NCBI GenBank assembly: GCA_023053545.1
Contig: JAKZAN010000002.1
Coordinates: forward strand, 6,122,375 to 6,186,374
Length of the DNA: 64,000 nt
Source: Lepidurus packardi
Taxonomy: Eukaryota; Arthropoda; Branchiopoda; Notostraca; Triopsidae
Direction: 5' to 3'
The notes under the pieces were generated by a model. That model was given only the letters and a program-made list of their open reading frames with translations. It searched no databases and had not been told where the DNA came from. Of this stretch, positions 31,769 through 42,839 are shown one piece after another. Each line of letters opens with the position of its first letter. Within the stretch, counting starts at the first letter, position 1. The position numbers and the translations under genes are program-made.

Positions 31769-31905
31769 CCCCGTGTAAAAATTTTGACGTCATTTAATGG
31801 AAATTTGGTGTCAGTCATGGATCGTTTTGGGATTGTCATGTTCATTTATTCCATGGATTTTGTATCATAGAAATTCGATGTTATTACATGAAAGATCTTC
31901 GATTT

Positions 31906-32215
31906 TCCATGTCCTAAATTTCTATCGCCGATTTTGACATTTATGTTCATGTCATAACTTGCTATATTTGATTTGGACATTTTTTACTTGTCCTAAATTT
32001 CTATCGCCGATTTTGACATTTATTTTCATGTCATAACTTGCTATATTTGATTTGGACATGTTTTTACTTGTCCTAAATTTCTATCGCCGATTTTGACATT
32101 TATTTTCATGTCATAACTTGCTATATTTGATTTGGACATGTTTTTACTTGTCCTAAATTTCTATCGCCGATTTTGACATTTATTTTCATGTCATAACTTG
32201 CTATATTTGATTTGG
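31906..32215. repeat. 80-bp satellite, about four units
   Basis: A unit containing TCTATCGCCGATTTTGACAT recurs at 31921, 32000, 32080 and 32160 (periods 79, 80, 80) with very few differences, then gives way to (TA)n. Confidence 0.9.
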
Positions 32216-32217
32216 AT

Positions 32218-32249
32218 TATTATATATATATATATAGCATATTATATAT

Positions 32250-32303
<54 letters not shown>

Positions 32304-32320
32304 ACTATATTATATATTAC
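32218..32320. repeat. (TA)n microsatellite
   Basis: About 100 bases of nearly pure TA with a few ATTA interruptions follow the 80-bp satellite. Confidence 0.95.
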
Positions 32321-32998
32321 TTTATTATTACGTATTACGTATTACTTTATTTTCTTCCGCGCGGGTTTATTTTTCCTCTTCTGCAATCGGTCCTAGCTTC
32401 TACCTCTAGATGTCGTACCACACCAATTTGCAAACATTATCGCTATATTACTAAGTTTTGTCGTACCCTGGCGGACGAATCATGGAATACATACACAATT
32501 GGAAATAAGGAATAAACCGGAGCTGTGCGACAATGCACCCGTTAGATGGCGCGAGTCGACTATAAAAGTCAAGAATAACCAGAGCTGCAAATCGCTCGTT
32601 TTGAAACAAAAGAAAAACCTTGCGTGAAAACCCTGCGTAAGCGTAGTAGAGTGGTCTAGAAACGACAGGATTGGTCAAAGCGACGGATAAGCACTGTCAT
32701 TGGTCAACACGCAAAGTCCATAAGACGATCAATAGTTTGATTACTGTACATTTTTACGAATTATTTCGCTGTTGCTTTTTGTTCACATTGAATTTCCGCG
32801 TATCGTTATAGCGAGGTCACAGGTCAAGAAAGCGGAAAGCGAATGCACAATTAAGTAGTTCTTTAAAAACGTTATATTCTTACCATATGTCAAAAAATGA
32901 AAAAAAAATACATAAAATGAATACATTTACAAAAAACATTTGCATGAAATGAATACATTTACTAAAAGGAAAAAAAAATTTAGTCAGTAGACGATGGT
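32321..32998. other. Gap: no gene supported
   Basis: Mixed sequence after the microsatellite; short ORFs only (for example 32451-32678 minus) that match nothing. Confidence 0.4.
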
Positions 32999-33776
32999 TT
33001 AATTTACAGACATTCTTGCTTTCAAATTCTTGCTTAAGCGCTGTTTATGGCAGCTTATGCAAGTATCCTTAATCCATTTTTTTACATTTTTTACGTCTAC
33101 TTTTTTTTTTTTACACACGTAAGAAATTACAGCCGCAATGGTTGCCTTGTTGAGTTGTGGCTTGGTTGGAACACCCTGGACAGGGCCCGGTCTTCCCGTT
33201 AATGTGTGGGTTGCCAAAACGTTCTTCCCGAACAAGAACTTCAGCAAGCTGTCAGTGACGTCTTTCCCACTGCTTGACGGGACGTCTGCCAAACAGGACT
33301 CCAGCTGGTCAACAGAAATATTGTGATCCCCAAAAGTAATGAACTACAGGGGGAAAAAAATGAAATTGTAACGAAATTTTTAACACTACATTAAAACACA
33401 AAATGACTAAAATATGACTCGTGATGATATTACTTACTTTATTTTCTTGCTTTTTCTTGGCATCCAGCTCTTTCAAGCATTGAAGGACCTGTTCCTTCAG
33501 CACCAATTGACCTATGCGGGCATCCGCATCCGCACGGTCATCCGCATCCGCATGGTCATCCGCATCCGCATGGTCATCCGCATACGCATGGTCATCCGCA
33601 TACGCATGGTCATCCGCATCCGCATGGTCATCCGCATACGCATGGTCATCCGCATCCGCATGGTAATCCGCATCCGCAGCTGAAACGACCTGTGAAAAAT
33701 AGTAAAATTGTAGTTAAAATAAATTAGATCTTAGCAACGTGAATTACAGTTAAAAAAATTTGCCCAAAAACTTACA
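32999..33776 (-). CDS. BEN-domain gene 2 (partial, three exons seen)
   Basis: On the minus strand an exon ends at 33776 with MDDSES and a GTAAGT donor. The next exon is 33689-33438 and the last 33343-32999, all in phase 0. The middle exon encodes nine or so HADADD/HAYADD repeats and then a charged helix (KEQVLQCLKELDAKKKQE). The last exon (115 codons including stop) resembles a BEN domain: LATHTLTGRPG, then KATIAAVISYVCKKKKVDVKNVKKWI. It is intact where gene 1 is frameshifted. The 5' end is unclear because the frame merges with the 108-bp repeat and hAT sequence near 34030. BEN domains bind DNA or chromatin proteins. Confidence 0.6.
33520..33679. repeat. 18-bp tandem repeat (HADADD codons)
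   Basis: Eight to nine copies of an 18-bp unit (CATCCGCATCCGCATGGT and variants) lie inside an exon of BEN gene 2. On the coding strand they give His-Ala-Asp-Ala-Asp-Asp repeats. Confidence 0.95.
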
Positions 33777-33851
33777 CTTTCAGAATCATCCATCCTATTA
33801 TGGTTGGAAATCGGCTCTGAATACGCAGGTGAGGGGGCCCGGTAATTCTGA

Positions 33852-34033
33852 CTGCGTGAAACGGAGGCGGACTCGCCCCCACTGCATCCTTGCAAGGATT
33901 GCACAGCCGGATTCGCCTGACGGAAGGGACGGACGGACTCGCCGGACGGACGTGCAAGTCTGCGTGAAACGGAGGCGGACTCGCCCCCACTGCATCCTTG
34001 CAAAGATTGCACAGCCGGACTCGGCGGACGGAC
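33852..34033. repeat. 108-bp tandem duplication
   Basis: CTGCGTGAAACGGAGGCGGA begins copies at 33852 and 33960; the second copy is partial. It is GC-rich and open on the minus strand (SLQGCSGGESASVSR in both copies). It adjoins the break in the hAT-B gene. Confidence 0.9.
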
Positions 34034-34196
34034 GAGACCATCATACCTCGTAAGTGTTACGCTTCTCTTTCGTTCGCGTTTGTGAGTAGTGCTATAACGC
34101 GAGACTGGACATTTGCTCCTTGCCTTCATTTCATAATCATTGAAGTCCTTTCTGATTTCTTGAAGATACTTTTTCAGAGTTTCAAGAAGATTCATT
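34034..34196 (-). pseudogene. hAT-B transposase, middle fragment a
   Basis: Reads NLLETLKKYLQEIRKDFN and on to TTHKRERKRSVTLTRYDG. It continues the frame that stops at the hAT-A insertion (38096) and is followed in the protein by 31768-31151. The ends are set by the GCACTAAG duplication on one side and the BEN block on the other. Confidence 0.75.
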
Positions 34197-34498
34197 GCAC
34201 TAAGCAGTGGCGTAACCAGGTTTTTTTTTTGGTACGCACTTTCAGGATTTGGCGCCCCTAGTTCACTTCCTCCATAAGTAATTTAAACTTAAAACGCATG
34301 CTTATAAATGACTCAAACACCGACAACGAAGTACTTGAAAAGTTAGTTTAATATCACTGGGTTAACAATCACAGGCAGAAATCAATGTGTGATACATGAC
34401 ACAACCAGTTAGCTTTATGATAAATTAAGTGTAATTAGGTTAAGTGAATCACAGACGAATTAATATGCAGAACAATAAAACATTGAAGTTGAAGATGA

Positions 34499-36938
34499 TT
34501 AGTTTAAGGCAAGGAGGATCCGGCGGTCATTCAAAGGATCAAAGTCACGCAGTACTTGCTCTATGTCAATGTTAACGTCCCTGTGCAAATGCATCAATGC
34601 AAGTCCTGTCAAACGACTTTCACCCATCGTGTTACGCAGCCATGTTTTCAGTCTTTTCAGAGTACTGAAAGAACGTTCAGCAGTGGCTACGGACACGGGC
34701 ATTGTTGCAAAAATTGAGAGAGCAGTGTAGATGTTCGGGAATGTATCTCTTGACATCACAGCAAGTGTTTCGCATACTGATGCTGGTTTCTCACGGTCAG
34801 ATGTTGAGCTCCATTTCGATCTCCAGATCTTCATTTCCTTTTCATCATAAACGCAATCTGAAGTGAAGGCAGCAAATATGTCTTTTTCTAAATCTCGAGA
34901 ACACTTTGATAGACGACTAGGTATAAGGTACTGTGCAAGGAAACGCGGCTTTGGCTGTATCAGTTGCTCTTTCAGCTCGGACAATCATGTTGTCCACGAA
35001 AGGTAGGAAAAGGTTCCGATAATAGTGCTGCCTGGGATCCATGGAATCGGCATTTGCTCTGTGTATTTGCCGTTTAGTGATCCGAGGAACTTTCTCCTCC
35101 ACATCGACGTCTGCTGCCAGTTTCTTTGCGCTTATGTACAGCGAGCTGAAATAATCCTCGTTGCGAATATCTTCCAAACAACGGACAACAGCTTCCGCGT
35201 CGTCTACGGCATTTACCAAATCCACGTTTACTTTTTGAAGGGTCTTGTGCAGATTCACAGTGTAACCCAGAACGTCCTCTACAACAAATAGGGGTACTAT
35301 AAAGTCGAACTGAAGAATTGAATGCAGTACACTCGTTGCTTTCACGTCAAAATCTGATATTGCTTCCAGTGCAGACACCACGATGACAAACTTGTCCTTC
35401 AGGGATTGAAGGCAACCAGCCTGGCTAATCCACCGTGTGTCGCATGCCAATGGTATTTCGAGGGTATTGTCATCATCAGGAATAAAATGGGACAATTTCT
35501 TCAGTTCTTCTTTATAGATGTTGTGCCGCTTGGCAGAGGACTTTGTCATTCTGATGGCCTCATTCGCCTTGGTTAACAGGTTTGAAACACTGGCTATACC
35601 ACAAGAATGGACAATTGCAGTATACAGACCATGAGCCAGACAAGCACAGTAAACTGCTTCTGGCAATTCTTTCCGAATCGCTGCCTGCACTCCTTTGAAT
35701 TTTCCACTCATATTGGCACCCTTGTCGTACGCTTGAGCCCTCAAATTCTTCTTATCCAAATTCCAGGCCGAAATTCTTTGAAGAAATTGGTTGGCCAAAG
35801 AGACTCCACGAGTATCTTCACTTTGAATGAATTCTAGAAACATCTCTTTTACCTGTGAACTTGCCGTGAGGTAACGAACAGATAGCGACACTTGTTCGAT
35901 ACGGGAAACATCCGGAGTCTCGTCCGCAATGAGCCCAAACCATTTGGCCTCACGAACCTCAGCTAAAATGCTGCGCTGGATCTGCTGCCCAATCAACTGA
36001 ATAAATTCATTCTGGATTTTCGGGCTGATGTATTGAGCATTTCTGGGCGAGGTTTTCAGAAAGTTGTCCAAAATTGGATCGTGCTCGCGAAGAAGGTGCA
36101 ATATGGAATGAAAATTGCTCGTTTCTGGTATGTGCCCACGTAAAGGAATATTTTGCTTTCCACACAAGATAATGACCTTCACGATTTCACCAAGGAAGTG
36201 TCGGTTTCGTGCAATGGTTTCTTGAAAAGCACTTGAAATGCTCTGACATACAGTTTGTTGCTTGCCCGAAGTTATGGCAGTGAACGAGATACAACTTTGG
36301 GCAGCTTTAGAATGATCGACGCTTTCCTGATGTTTTTGCATAACTGCGCTAGTGTTGGACCAATCAGTAAAAGGTGATGTCACAAACACGCCTTGTGTCG
36401 AACTGAATAAAAAACACGCAACGCAGAAACAGCCATCCAGCATATTTGAGTACCGTAACCATTTGTACGTCGACAAGAAATCGGGGTTGAACTTCCTCTT
36501 CTTCTTACCACAGTCTCTTGTCGGAAGATTATGACGGAGAGGAATATCTCCTCTTTCAAGAATGAGTAGTTTCTCGGCATCGGTCAGCTTCTCACGTTGC
36601 AAACTTCCAATGTCGAGCTGTGCTCTAGAAGATTCTGTCGTTGTTGGAGTTTTAAATGCGACGGAACGTACTAACGCAGCATTTTCTACACATGTCTTAG
36701 TTAAATTTACAGAAGCAGCTTCTGTACTTTGTGAGTTTGTTGGTGTTGTCGCAAAGCAGATTTCTGAAGTCTCCGATAAAGATACTGAATGACTTCCGTC
36801 AAGATCTGCACTTTCATCCGCCATCGGGATATCTGAACACGCGATCGTAGTCTCTAGTTCTGGACTCTTTTCAACCGTAAGCGAACTTTCGTGACAGACA
36901 GTATTATTGTGTACAGCATCTGAACAAATTGTAGACAC
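34499..36938 (-). pseudogene. hAT-A transposase (ZMYM1-like), one frameshift
   Basis: The main frame 36938-34917 starts MSTICSDAVHNNTV. It has a TTF zinc-finger region (KKKRKFNPDFLSTYKWLRYS, CFCVACFLF, DWSNTSAVMQKHQESVDHSKA) and the RNase H-like core with D in FGLIADETPDVSRIEQVSLS and the segment QAYDKGANMSGKFKGVQ. From about 34980 the frame shifts, and 34984-34499 gives the dimerisation domain (MPVSVATAERSFSTLKRLKTWLRNTMGESRLTGLAL). A single-base indel separates the two. Otherwise no stop is seen in about 800 codons, so the copy is young. Confidence 0.9.
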
Positions 36939-37116
36939 GACTGTCGAAGTTGGTTCTTTCCTGGAAGTATTGCGAAGATAATAACAGTAATATTAACTAC
37001 ACCATAAAAAAGCGGTACTTTTATGTTATACCCCCACCTCGATTTTTTCGTTTCCTAATCGCTCTTAAAATGTGAAAACTTCACCAAAATGACAAGTAAA
37101 AATTCCTGAACATATT

Positions 37117-37318
37117 CTAGTCTTAACTTAACCTGACTAACCTAACCTAACTAGACCTAACCAAACTGGCCTAGTTTTTAAATTGATTTGCCTATGGTTT
37201 GCACAGGCACCCCGGGGTTTAATGCGTTAAATTTTTCTTAAAATAAGATAAAATTTTATTTTTCGTTAGGTTAAGTTAGGTTAGTTTTAGTTAGGTTAGG
37301 TTTGGTTAGGTTAAGATG
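37117..37318. repeat. TTAGG-like runs in inverted orientation
   Basis: CTAACCTAACCTAACTAGACC (37117-37175) faces GTTAGGTTAAGTTAGGTTAG (37262-37318) across about 90 bases. The units are degenerate TTAGG, the arthropod telomere motif, but interspersed, not telomeric. They lie in the 5' region of hAT-A. Confidence 0.7.
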
Positions 37319-37339
37319 GGAAAACTAGGAATCCAGGGC

Positions 37340-37364
37340 GGGGGGGGGGGGGGGGGGGGGGGGG
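37340..37364. repeat. Poly-G run of 25
   Basis: Uninterrupted G25 inside hAT-A between the TTAGG-like runs and the transposase promoter side. Confidence 0.95.
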
Positions 37365-38095
37365 TATAACATAACAGTACCAAACTAGAAAAAGCGGCAG
37401 CTCATGGCTCTGTACTTTCCGAATTTATAAAAACATTCAGATAAACATAGGAAACTCCGAAAGAATAAACACCTTTCGTATCACTTACCTAAGAAATGTT
37501 AGCATTGTCTCTGAAAGCTTTCTTTCATCCTTTTCACGTCTGGCCTTTGCTAGTCTGTTCTCATGGCCAGACTTCTTTAATTTCTTACTAGTGCTATGGT
37601 GGGTTTCCATGGTTAAAGAAAATAGTTTAGTGCTGATTCTACGGATAGCAGGACGCAGAAAACATGCAATGCATTCTTTGTTATTGCAGGCAGTGACGAC
37701 GAGTGCAGTGGGGAGGAGGGATCAACACAAAACATATTCACAATCAGAGCATACCGAGAGCTGCGCTTGCGCCTGTGCGATTCTGTCTTTGCGTCTTCCT
37801 CTTCAAAACTTGCTCAACGCTGTTGCTTGCCTCTGGCAGTCCCGAGCTCTGCATTTAGCAGGACACGCTTATTGCACTGGAGAGGGAATGACACAAGCTT
37901 GGTCTAGCGCCCTATGCTTTTTTATACAAGATAACTAGACTCTTTTGTGGCTCTAATGTCAATTTTAGTCATATTATGAGTTCCCGCCCTACTACAAATT
38001 TAGCGCCCTAAAGTTAGTTTGGCGCCCTTAATTTGGAAAATTTTGGTACGCACGTGCGTACTGTGCGTAATTCTAGTTACGCCACTGGCACTAAG

Positions 38096-38353
38096 TATGT
38101 TCACATCAGTTGATTGGAGAACCTTACTCGTTTTGTTCACTCTTTCTAGGATATCGTGCCAAAAAATGGTCCAAAAGACCGTTCCCAAGTACTCCATTCT
38201 TTTGCTCAATCCCCCTGCCTCTCGCCTTGTTTTTACTTCCTGTTCAGTGTCGACTGACAAAGCGTCTAGCGCATGCTTAATTTTTTCGAAACCTACATAC
38301 AGAGCATGTACAGCATCGAAATGTGACGACAGTCGCGTCGTGCACTTCAAAAG
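38096..38353 (-). pseudogene. hAT-B transposase, middle fragment b
   Basis: Reads LLKCTTRLSSHFDAVHALYV and on to LERVNKTSKVLQSTDVNILSA, typical of the centre of ZMYM1-like hAT transposases. The frame continues at 34196 on the other side of hAT-A. The upstream end is broken at a G12 run (38357-38368); the N terminus of hAT-B was not found. Confidence 0.75.
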
Positions 38354-38356
38354 TTT

Positions 38357-38368
38357 GGGGGGGGGGGG
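38357..38368. repeat. Poly-G run of 12 at a junction
   Basis: G12 separates hAT-B coding sequence from the region downstream of hAT-C. G-rich stretches are common just inside hAT ends, so this may be the edge of hAT-C. Confidence 0.5.
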
Positions 38369-38632
38369 CGATTTTGCATTTCTCTTAATAAAAGAGATAA
38401 TGAGTTATAAATGATTTTTTGTCTGTTTTGAAATTGATTGTAAACATTTTTGATTACCAATAACTATTTCTAGCTGCGTCTTCTATGCTAATGGAACTGT
38501 AGATGTAATAATGGCACCATCATTCTGATTCTTAATGCACAGAAGTATAAAAGTCAGTTACTATATTCATAAGCAGTAAGCACACAAGCACAAGAGGAAT
38601 GCATATAGTCCAGTTGTCCAAAACACAATAAC

Positions 38633-39716
38633 CTAGCGTCTGACAGCAAAGGCTGACCAGAAATATTGCGACGCTCGATCAGGGCTGCAGATCTTAGCGC
38701 GCTCTGCTTCTACTGCAATCGGCATCAGATCCGATAGCCTCGGTTCTGCCATAACAGTTCGAAGATGTCCTTTAACGAATTTGAGAGCGGAGAATGAACG
38801 TTCACATGATGCGGAGGTCACTGGGAGTGTCAGGACCAGGCGGTACAATTTACACAGGTTGGGATAGACTGAATTGAGTCCACGTTGGTGCATATGTAAG
38901 AACACAGCATGAATGTCACATTTCTCAAAATCCATTTCTGGAAACAGACGATATTCTGAGACAACAAGAGAGCAGTTAACATCGTCTGGGTAAAATTTGG
39001 CCAATTTTTCCACTTCTTTCGTCTTCGCCAAATCAGGACTGGAAAGGCAGTGAACCGCTTCCAACAGGGGTAACACTTCGTCACTGAATCTGGTTCTCAA
39101 ACCTGTGAGCATCAGGTCAATAACTTCATAGAAGAAATTTACTCTGAATTTGTCCTTGCCTGTGAGTATGACCTCCTGAGACCAGTTGCAATCAATTTTT
39201 CTTGACACCTTCTTTTTGCGACCATCCACATATTCAAATCCGATACTCTCCGCAAGGCTTTCAGTCTCGGACCATGTGTTCTCGAAAACGGACTCACTAC
39301 GAAAAGCTTGCACTGCGTTCATCAGGGACTTTATTTGAGTGGAGGCAGCGGAGATATTAATGTCCTTAGATTGCAGACTTTTAGAAAGGACATTACAAAG
39401 TTTCAGAAGTTTATTCATTGCCACCAAACAAAGACAAAACTCAAAATCGATAGCTTTAAGGAGAGCTGCGGCATCACCTGCTGCATCATCATCCTGCGGC
39501 ATCATCATCATCCACATCAAAGAAAGGGTCTGTGATTATTTTTTCCAGAGTCTGCACGATTGATGGAAGAGTTGCCATGATTACCATGCAGTTGTCAGCT
39601 CTGGTATTCCACCGAGTAGTGCTCAATGAACGGAGTGTGTGGCATTCTGAGGAGTCTACATCATCAGCAAAATGTATACTTTCTTGAAAAATTCCACGTC
39701 TTTTTGTTGAACCTTC
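38633..39716 (-). pseudogene. hAT-C transposase, C-terminal part
   Basis: Starts EGSTKRRGIFQESIHFADD and passes LRSLSTTRWNTRADN. It crosses a frameshift at the Asp-rich stretch near 39500, and ends with the dimerisation domain (LTLPVTSASCERSFSALKFVKGHLRTVMAEPRLSDLM). The N-terminal half of the same gene lies 9 kb away (49997-48681), because a P element has inserted at GATGAAAG. Confidence 0.85.
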
Positions 39717-40198
39717 GATGAAAGCACAGTATAAAGGTTTACACAGTATGGTAACAGGGGTATTTTCCAATGTTAAGGTTTTCTGACGACTTCTCGGTCC
39801 CCAGAGTAATATTCAGGTAAAAGGCCAGAAAATGAAAGGGTACATTCGCAAACCTCCCAGTGCAGTTCAAAAAAGGTCACGTCGGTTTACAAAGCGCGTA
39901 ATTTAAATCTATTGCTTTAAACTATGAAGCTTAAAATAAAAGCTTTAAGCTTAAAATAAAAGATGAATGAACTAGGTCAAAGCACAACACGTATACACAT
40001 TATAGACTATTTCGCGTTACCCAGGTTGCACCACGAGGAGGCAGTCTATTTTGCAACCCATACATAGGTGTTTTATAGTATACAGGTTTAACCCCATATT
40101 TTATAAAATACCCATGTATATTAATGTCTGTATGTGTTTTTATGACTATTTATGCCTATATACGAGTTATCCATTACATTGGTACTTTACAACTATTC

Positions 40199-41398
40199 CT
40201 AAAGGTTACTAACTTTTGCAAGTTTAGTATTTTTCTTAACACGTTTAACTACGGCTCTTTCTGCTACAGCTACATTTTCTTCTTTAAGTGTATAGTAAAT
40301 CCTAACTCGAACGAACAAATTAAAAAAATTATCAACTGGAAAAGCTTCGCATGTCAATTCAGATAAACCAAGCAGTTTAAGTTTAGCAACAATAACACTA
40401 ACTATCCCTGGCTCACAAAAGGATTCCTGATAAGTTTCCTGAAAAACGGACTCACACTTAAAAAGATAATGAATAAAGGCCTCGCTCGGGACTATTAATC
40501 TTCCACATGAGGGTCGCTTACTGTACGCCCTTTCCTCGGTGTACGTATGAGCGGATGCTGGGTTACACTGTACAGTACGATACTTGCAAAACTGACAATC
40601 ATGGCGCTGAAAAATTTTACGCAAAAAAAACCCAACAACGTAAACAAAACCCGTCTCCTCTAACTCGTCCGGATGCCACTCAACTTTTTCTCTTAGCGCC
40701 TCTGTTCCCTCTCGAAATTTGGCGTTTTCTTCAAAATCTTCTAAAGACAAAATCGGAACGGAAGACCGAGTCTGAAGAGCTCCTAGTAATTCACAATTAC
40801 CTGAACTATTGTCAGACATCCGCTGAATCTTGGCTAACAAATTCTTCTTGTACAGGTTAAGGAATCGCAGTGGTGTAGGGTTGCAGGAAAGCCCACCGCT
40901 CGCTCTAATGCTACCAAACAAATGTTCTAAGTTGTCCTGGTTGAAGTTTCTTAAGCGGAGATTGTCAATCACATTGTTTTTATATAAATGCCTAACTAAA
41001 CCCTTGACAGCATTAACCGATAACAGCCAGCCATTTACACATTTAATACGCTTCGTGACATTCTTACCAGCCTTAGAAATAGCTTTAATGGAACGCAGAA
41101 AGTTTGAAAGCTTCTGAAGTGTTATCCAGTGAGCGCTACTAAAAACAGTGGGGATGAAAATTGGACGTCGCAAAGCTTTGCGATCAACAGATGACAAACC
41201 ATTAAAAATATCAAACAAACTGTCGAAATTTAAGAGGAACTCTGCGGTTTGAAGAGCTTGAACCGGTAGCTTGTTAAACCGAACTAAAGTTCGGATTCCT
41301 GTGGCAACAGTATGACTGCAAACCTGCGAAGCTAGTTTAACCTTCATCTTCAGAAAACTAGTTGTGTTAATATGCTGTAGAGTTAACTTCCTAGCTAA
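40199..41398 (-). pseudogene. P-element transposase, C-terminal domain
   Basis: Open frame from an AG acceptor near 41398 (LARKLTLQHINTTSF, then KMKVKLASQVCSHTVATGIRTL) through the conserved P-type region (NFNQDNLEHLFGSIRASGGLSCNPTPLRF) to a stop at 40199. A late Cys/His set (CQFCKYR...FIHYLFKCE) follows. This is the part downstream of the RNase H-like core in THAP9/P transposases. The catalytic core should lie directly upstream, but only about 100 bases separate this exon from the coiled-coil frame at 41493, so the core is deleted. Confidence 0.8.
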
Positions 41399-41492
41399 AC
41401 GGAAATTTTGTTTACGATCTATTTAAAAAAATCTACGTAAGTGACCCCACTTTGCTACGTTAATTTTGCCCGAACCGAATACCATGTAATAC

Positions 41493-42093
41493 TTAATGAG
41501 GTTGTTTCTGATACTTTTTAACAAGTGGGGTGCGTCGAAAAGAAAAACTAACTAATCTTGAAGCAGAACGGGTTTTCTTTAACTGTACTCTTAACATTAA
41601 TACTAATTTTTCGGCATGCGCAAGTTTTTTTGGAACAGCAGCACAATCGGCACGCAAACAAGATGCCTGGGGTAAGGTTGGGATTTTGGAAGTAGAAAAG
41701 TTACCATATTCAAATTCACTATACAATTCCAAACCATCTAAAGAGGCATGAAAACCGTCAAGATCGATAGTCTCGGGGTGAATGTCCCGAATACTATTAA
41801 TTTCTGGTGAAGCTGGGAAACAAGCGTTTCTTTAGCGGGGTGAATGTCCGGAATACTATGAATTTCTTGGGAAACTGGAGAAAGAGACGTTTCTATAGAA
41901 CTCTGTTTTTGCGCGTAGTTGTGCTCAGCAGAAATGGATGTCGAAGCTAACTGGACTGTAAAATGACCTTCGGGTGGTTCGCAAACAGGAATAAATGGAT
42001 GTCGATAGCAAGAAGATTGCTTACAACTTCGAAAATGCTCTGAGCATATGCGTAAACCATTTTTTGGTAAAACTAATCTCTCTTTACTAATAA
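41493..42093 (-). pseudogene. P element: second half of THAP domain and linker
   Basis: On the minus strand from 42093 the frame reads VISKERLVLPKNGLRICSEHF, the C-terminal half of a THAP zinc finger (CSEH ligands), then a Ser/Gln-rich linker to 41738. A further frame to 41493 has a coiled coil (KKLAHAEKLVLMLRVQLKKT). The first half of the finger is at 48121-48011. The gypsy insertion separates them, and the halves are in the same frame across the CCTT duplication. Confidence 0.75.
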
Positions 42094-42097
42094 CCTT

Positions 42098-42210
42098 TGT
42101 TATAGTCTGATTCAAGAATAATCTGTATTCCCCCGGAGGCGGGGCCACTCCCTCATAGAGGTCGTCCCCCAAGCACTGTCGCACCGTGCCACGCTACCAA
42201 GCCCACAACA
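42098..42210 (-). repeat. Short LTR of the nested gypsy
   Basis: The 113-bp block runs TGTTATAGTC to CCCACAACA on the plus strand. On the minus strand it starts TGTTGTGGGC directly after a CAAGGGGAGA purine tract. The ACTATAACA end recurs at about 42752 beside the primer-site-like sequence. Confidence 0.6.
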
Positions 42211-42296
42211 TCTCCCCTTGTCAGGGTACATACATTAACTTATTACGAGATCAAATCAAAATAATATTGCGGGGTTAGCATAAGAGAGATTACATT

Positions 42297-42720
42297 TCAC
42301 AAGTCAAGGATCTTTTTCTGTCTGCACTTTCTCCCCGTTCTCGTAACATGTTGCCCATCTCCTGCTCCCCCTCCTTCCTCCGCCTTTCTTTCACTCCTTG
42401 TTTGGGTGCGCTGGTAAATTATTGGTTCCGATGGCACCCTGATAGTGGTTTGGAATCTCTTGAGGTGGACTCTGTTCCGTCGGAAAATTGCTCCATTAGA
42501 CATTTTCACCTCATAAGATCTCGGGCCGATTTGTCGAAGGACCGTGCCGTCTTCTTTCCACAATTTCGGCAGACGGTGCTTGACCAGGACCCTTGTTCCC
42601 GGAGCGAGCGGGGGCAACTCCTTCGCTGTCTTGTTGTAATGCTTCTCTGATTCACATGCTGCTTTGCGGCTAATAGCGTTCTCCTTTTGACGTTGGAATG
42701 CAGGTAAGAAGTCTTGGAGT
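42297..42720 (-). pseudogene. Gypsy pol C-terminal end, inverted
   Basis: The frame reads FLPAFQRQKENAISRKAACE, then LPPLAPGTRVLVKHRLPKLW and GPRSYEVKMSNGAIFRRNRVHLKRF. This is the domain after the integrase core in one clade of gypsy elements. It is the expected continuation of the integrase fragment that breaks off at 47985 on the plus strand, but lies on the other strand and on the other side of gag. Confidence 0.8.
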
Positions 42721-42839
42721 TTTGTAACTATAACTATGGTTATAACTATAACATGGCGCAGCCTGCCTGAAGTAAATAGAGTGAATTTTCGCGAATATCG
42801 GAAGCATCTATCGTCAGAAAGTTATTATTCGTAAAGAAA

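Larger units (their letters stand above)
34205..38087 (-). mobile_element. hAT-A transposon with perfect 8-bp TSD
   Basis: The 3883-bp element opens CAGTGGCGTAACCAGG and closes with the complement of CAGTGGCGTAACTAG; subterminal GGTACGCAC/GTGCGTACC words match between the ends. GCACTAAG is duplicated at 34197-34204 and 38088-38095. It lies inside the coding frame of an older hAT (hAT-B), which continues on both sides. Its transposase has one frameshift. Confidence 0.95.

Noticed and set aside
31765-31775. CACCCCCGTG shared by 31037 and 31768 as a terminal repeat of the BEN insertion
   Set aside because: Same orientation, only ten bases, and no partner at 34033.
33520-33679. Regular short repeats that might suggest a CRISPR array
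   Set aside because: No unique spacers; it is an 18-bp coding tandem repeat in a eukaryotic exon.
34034-34050. Reading the hAT-B break as a normal intron (GTATGA donor at the break)
   Set aside because: No acceptor in the right phase precedes 31768; an insertion explains the split better.
37117-37318. Telomere or telomere-fusion signal
   Set aside because: The TTAGG-like units are few, degenerate and inside a transposon with intact flanks.
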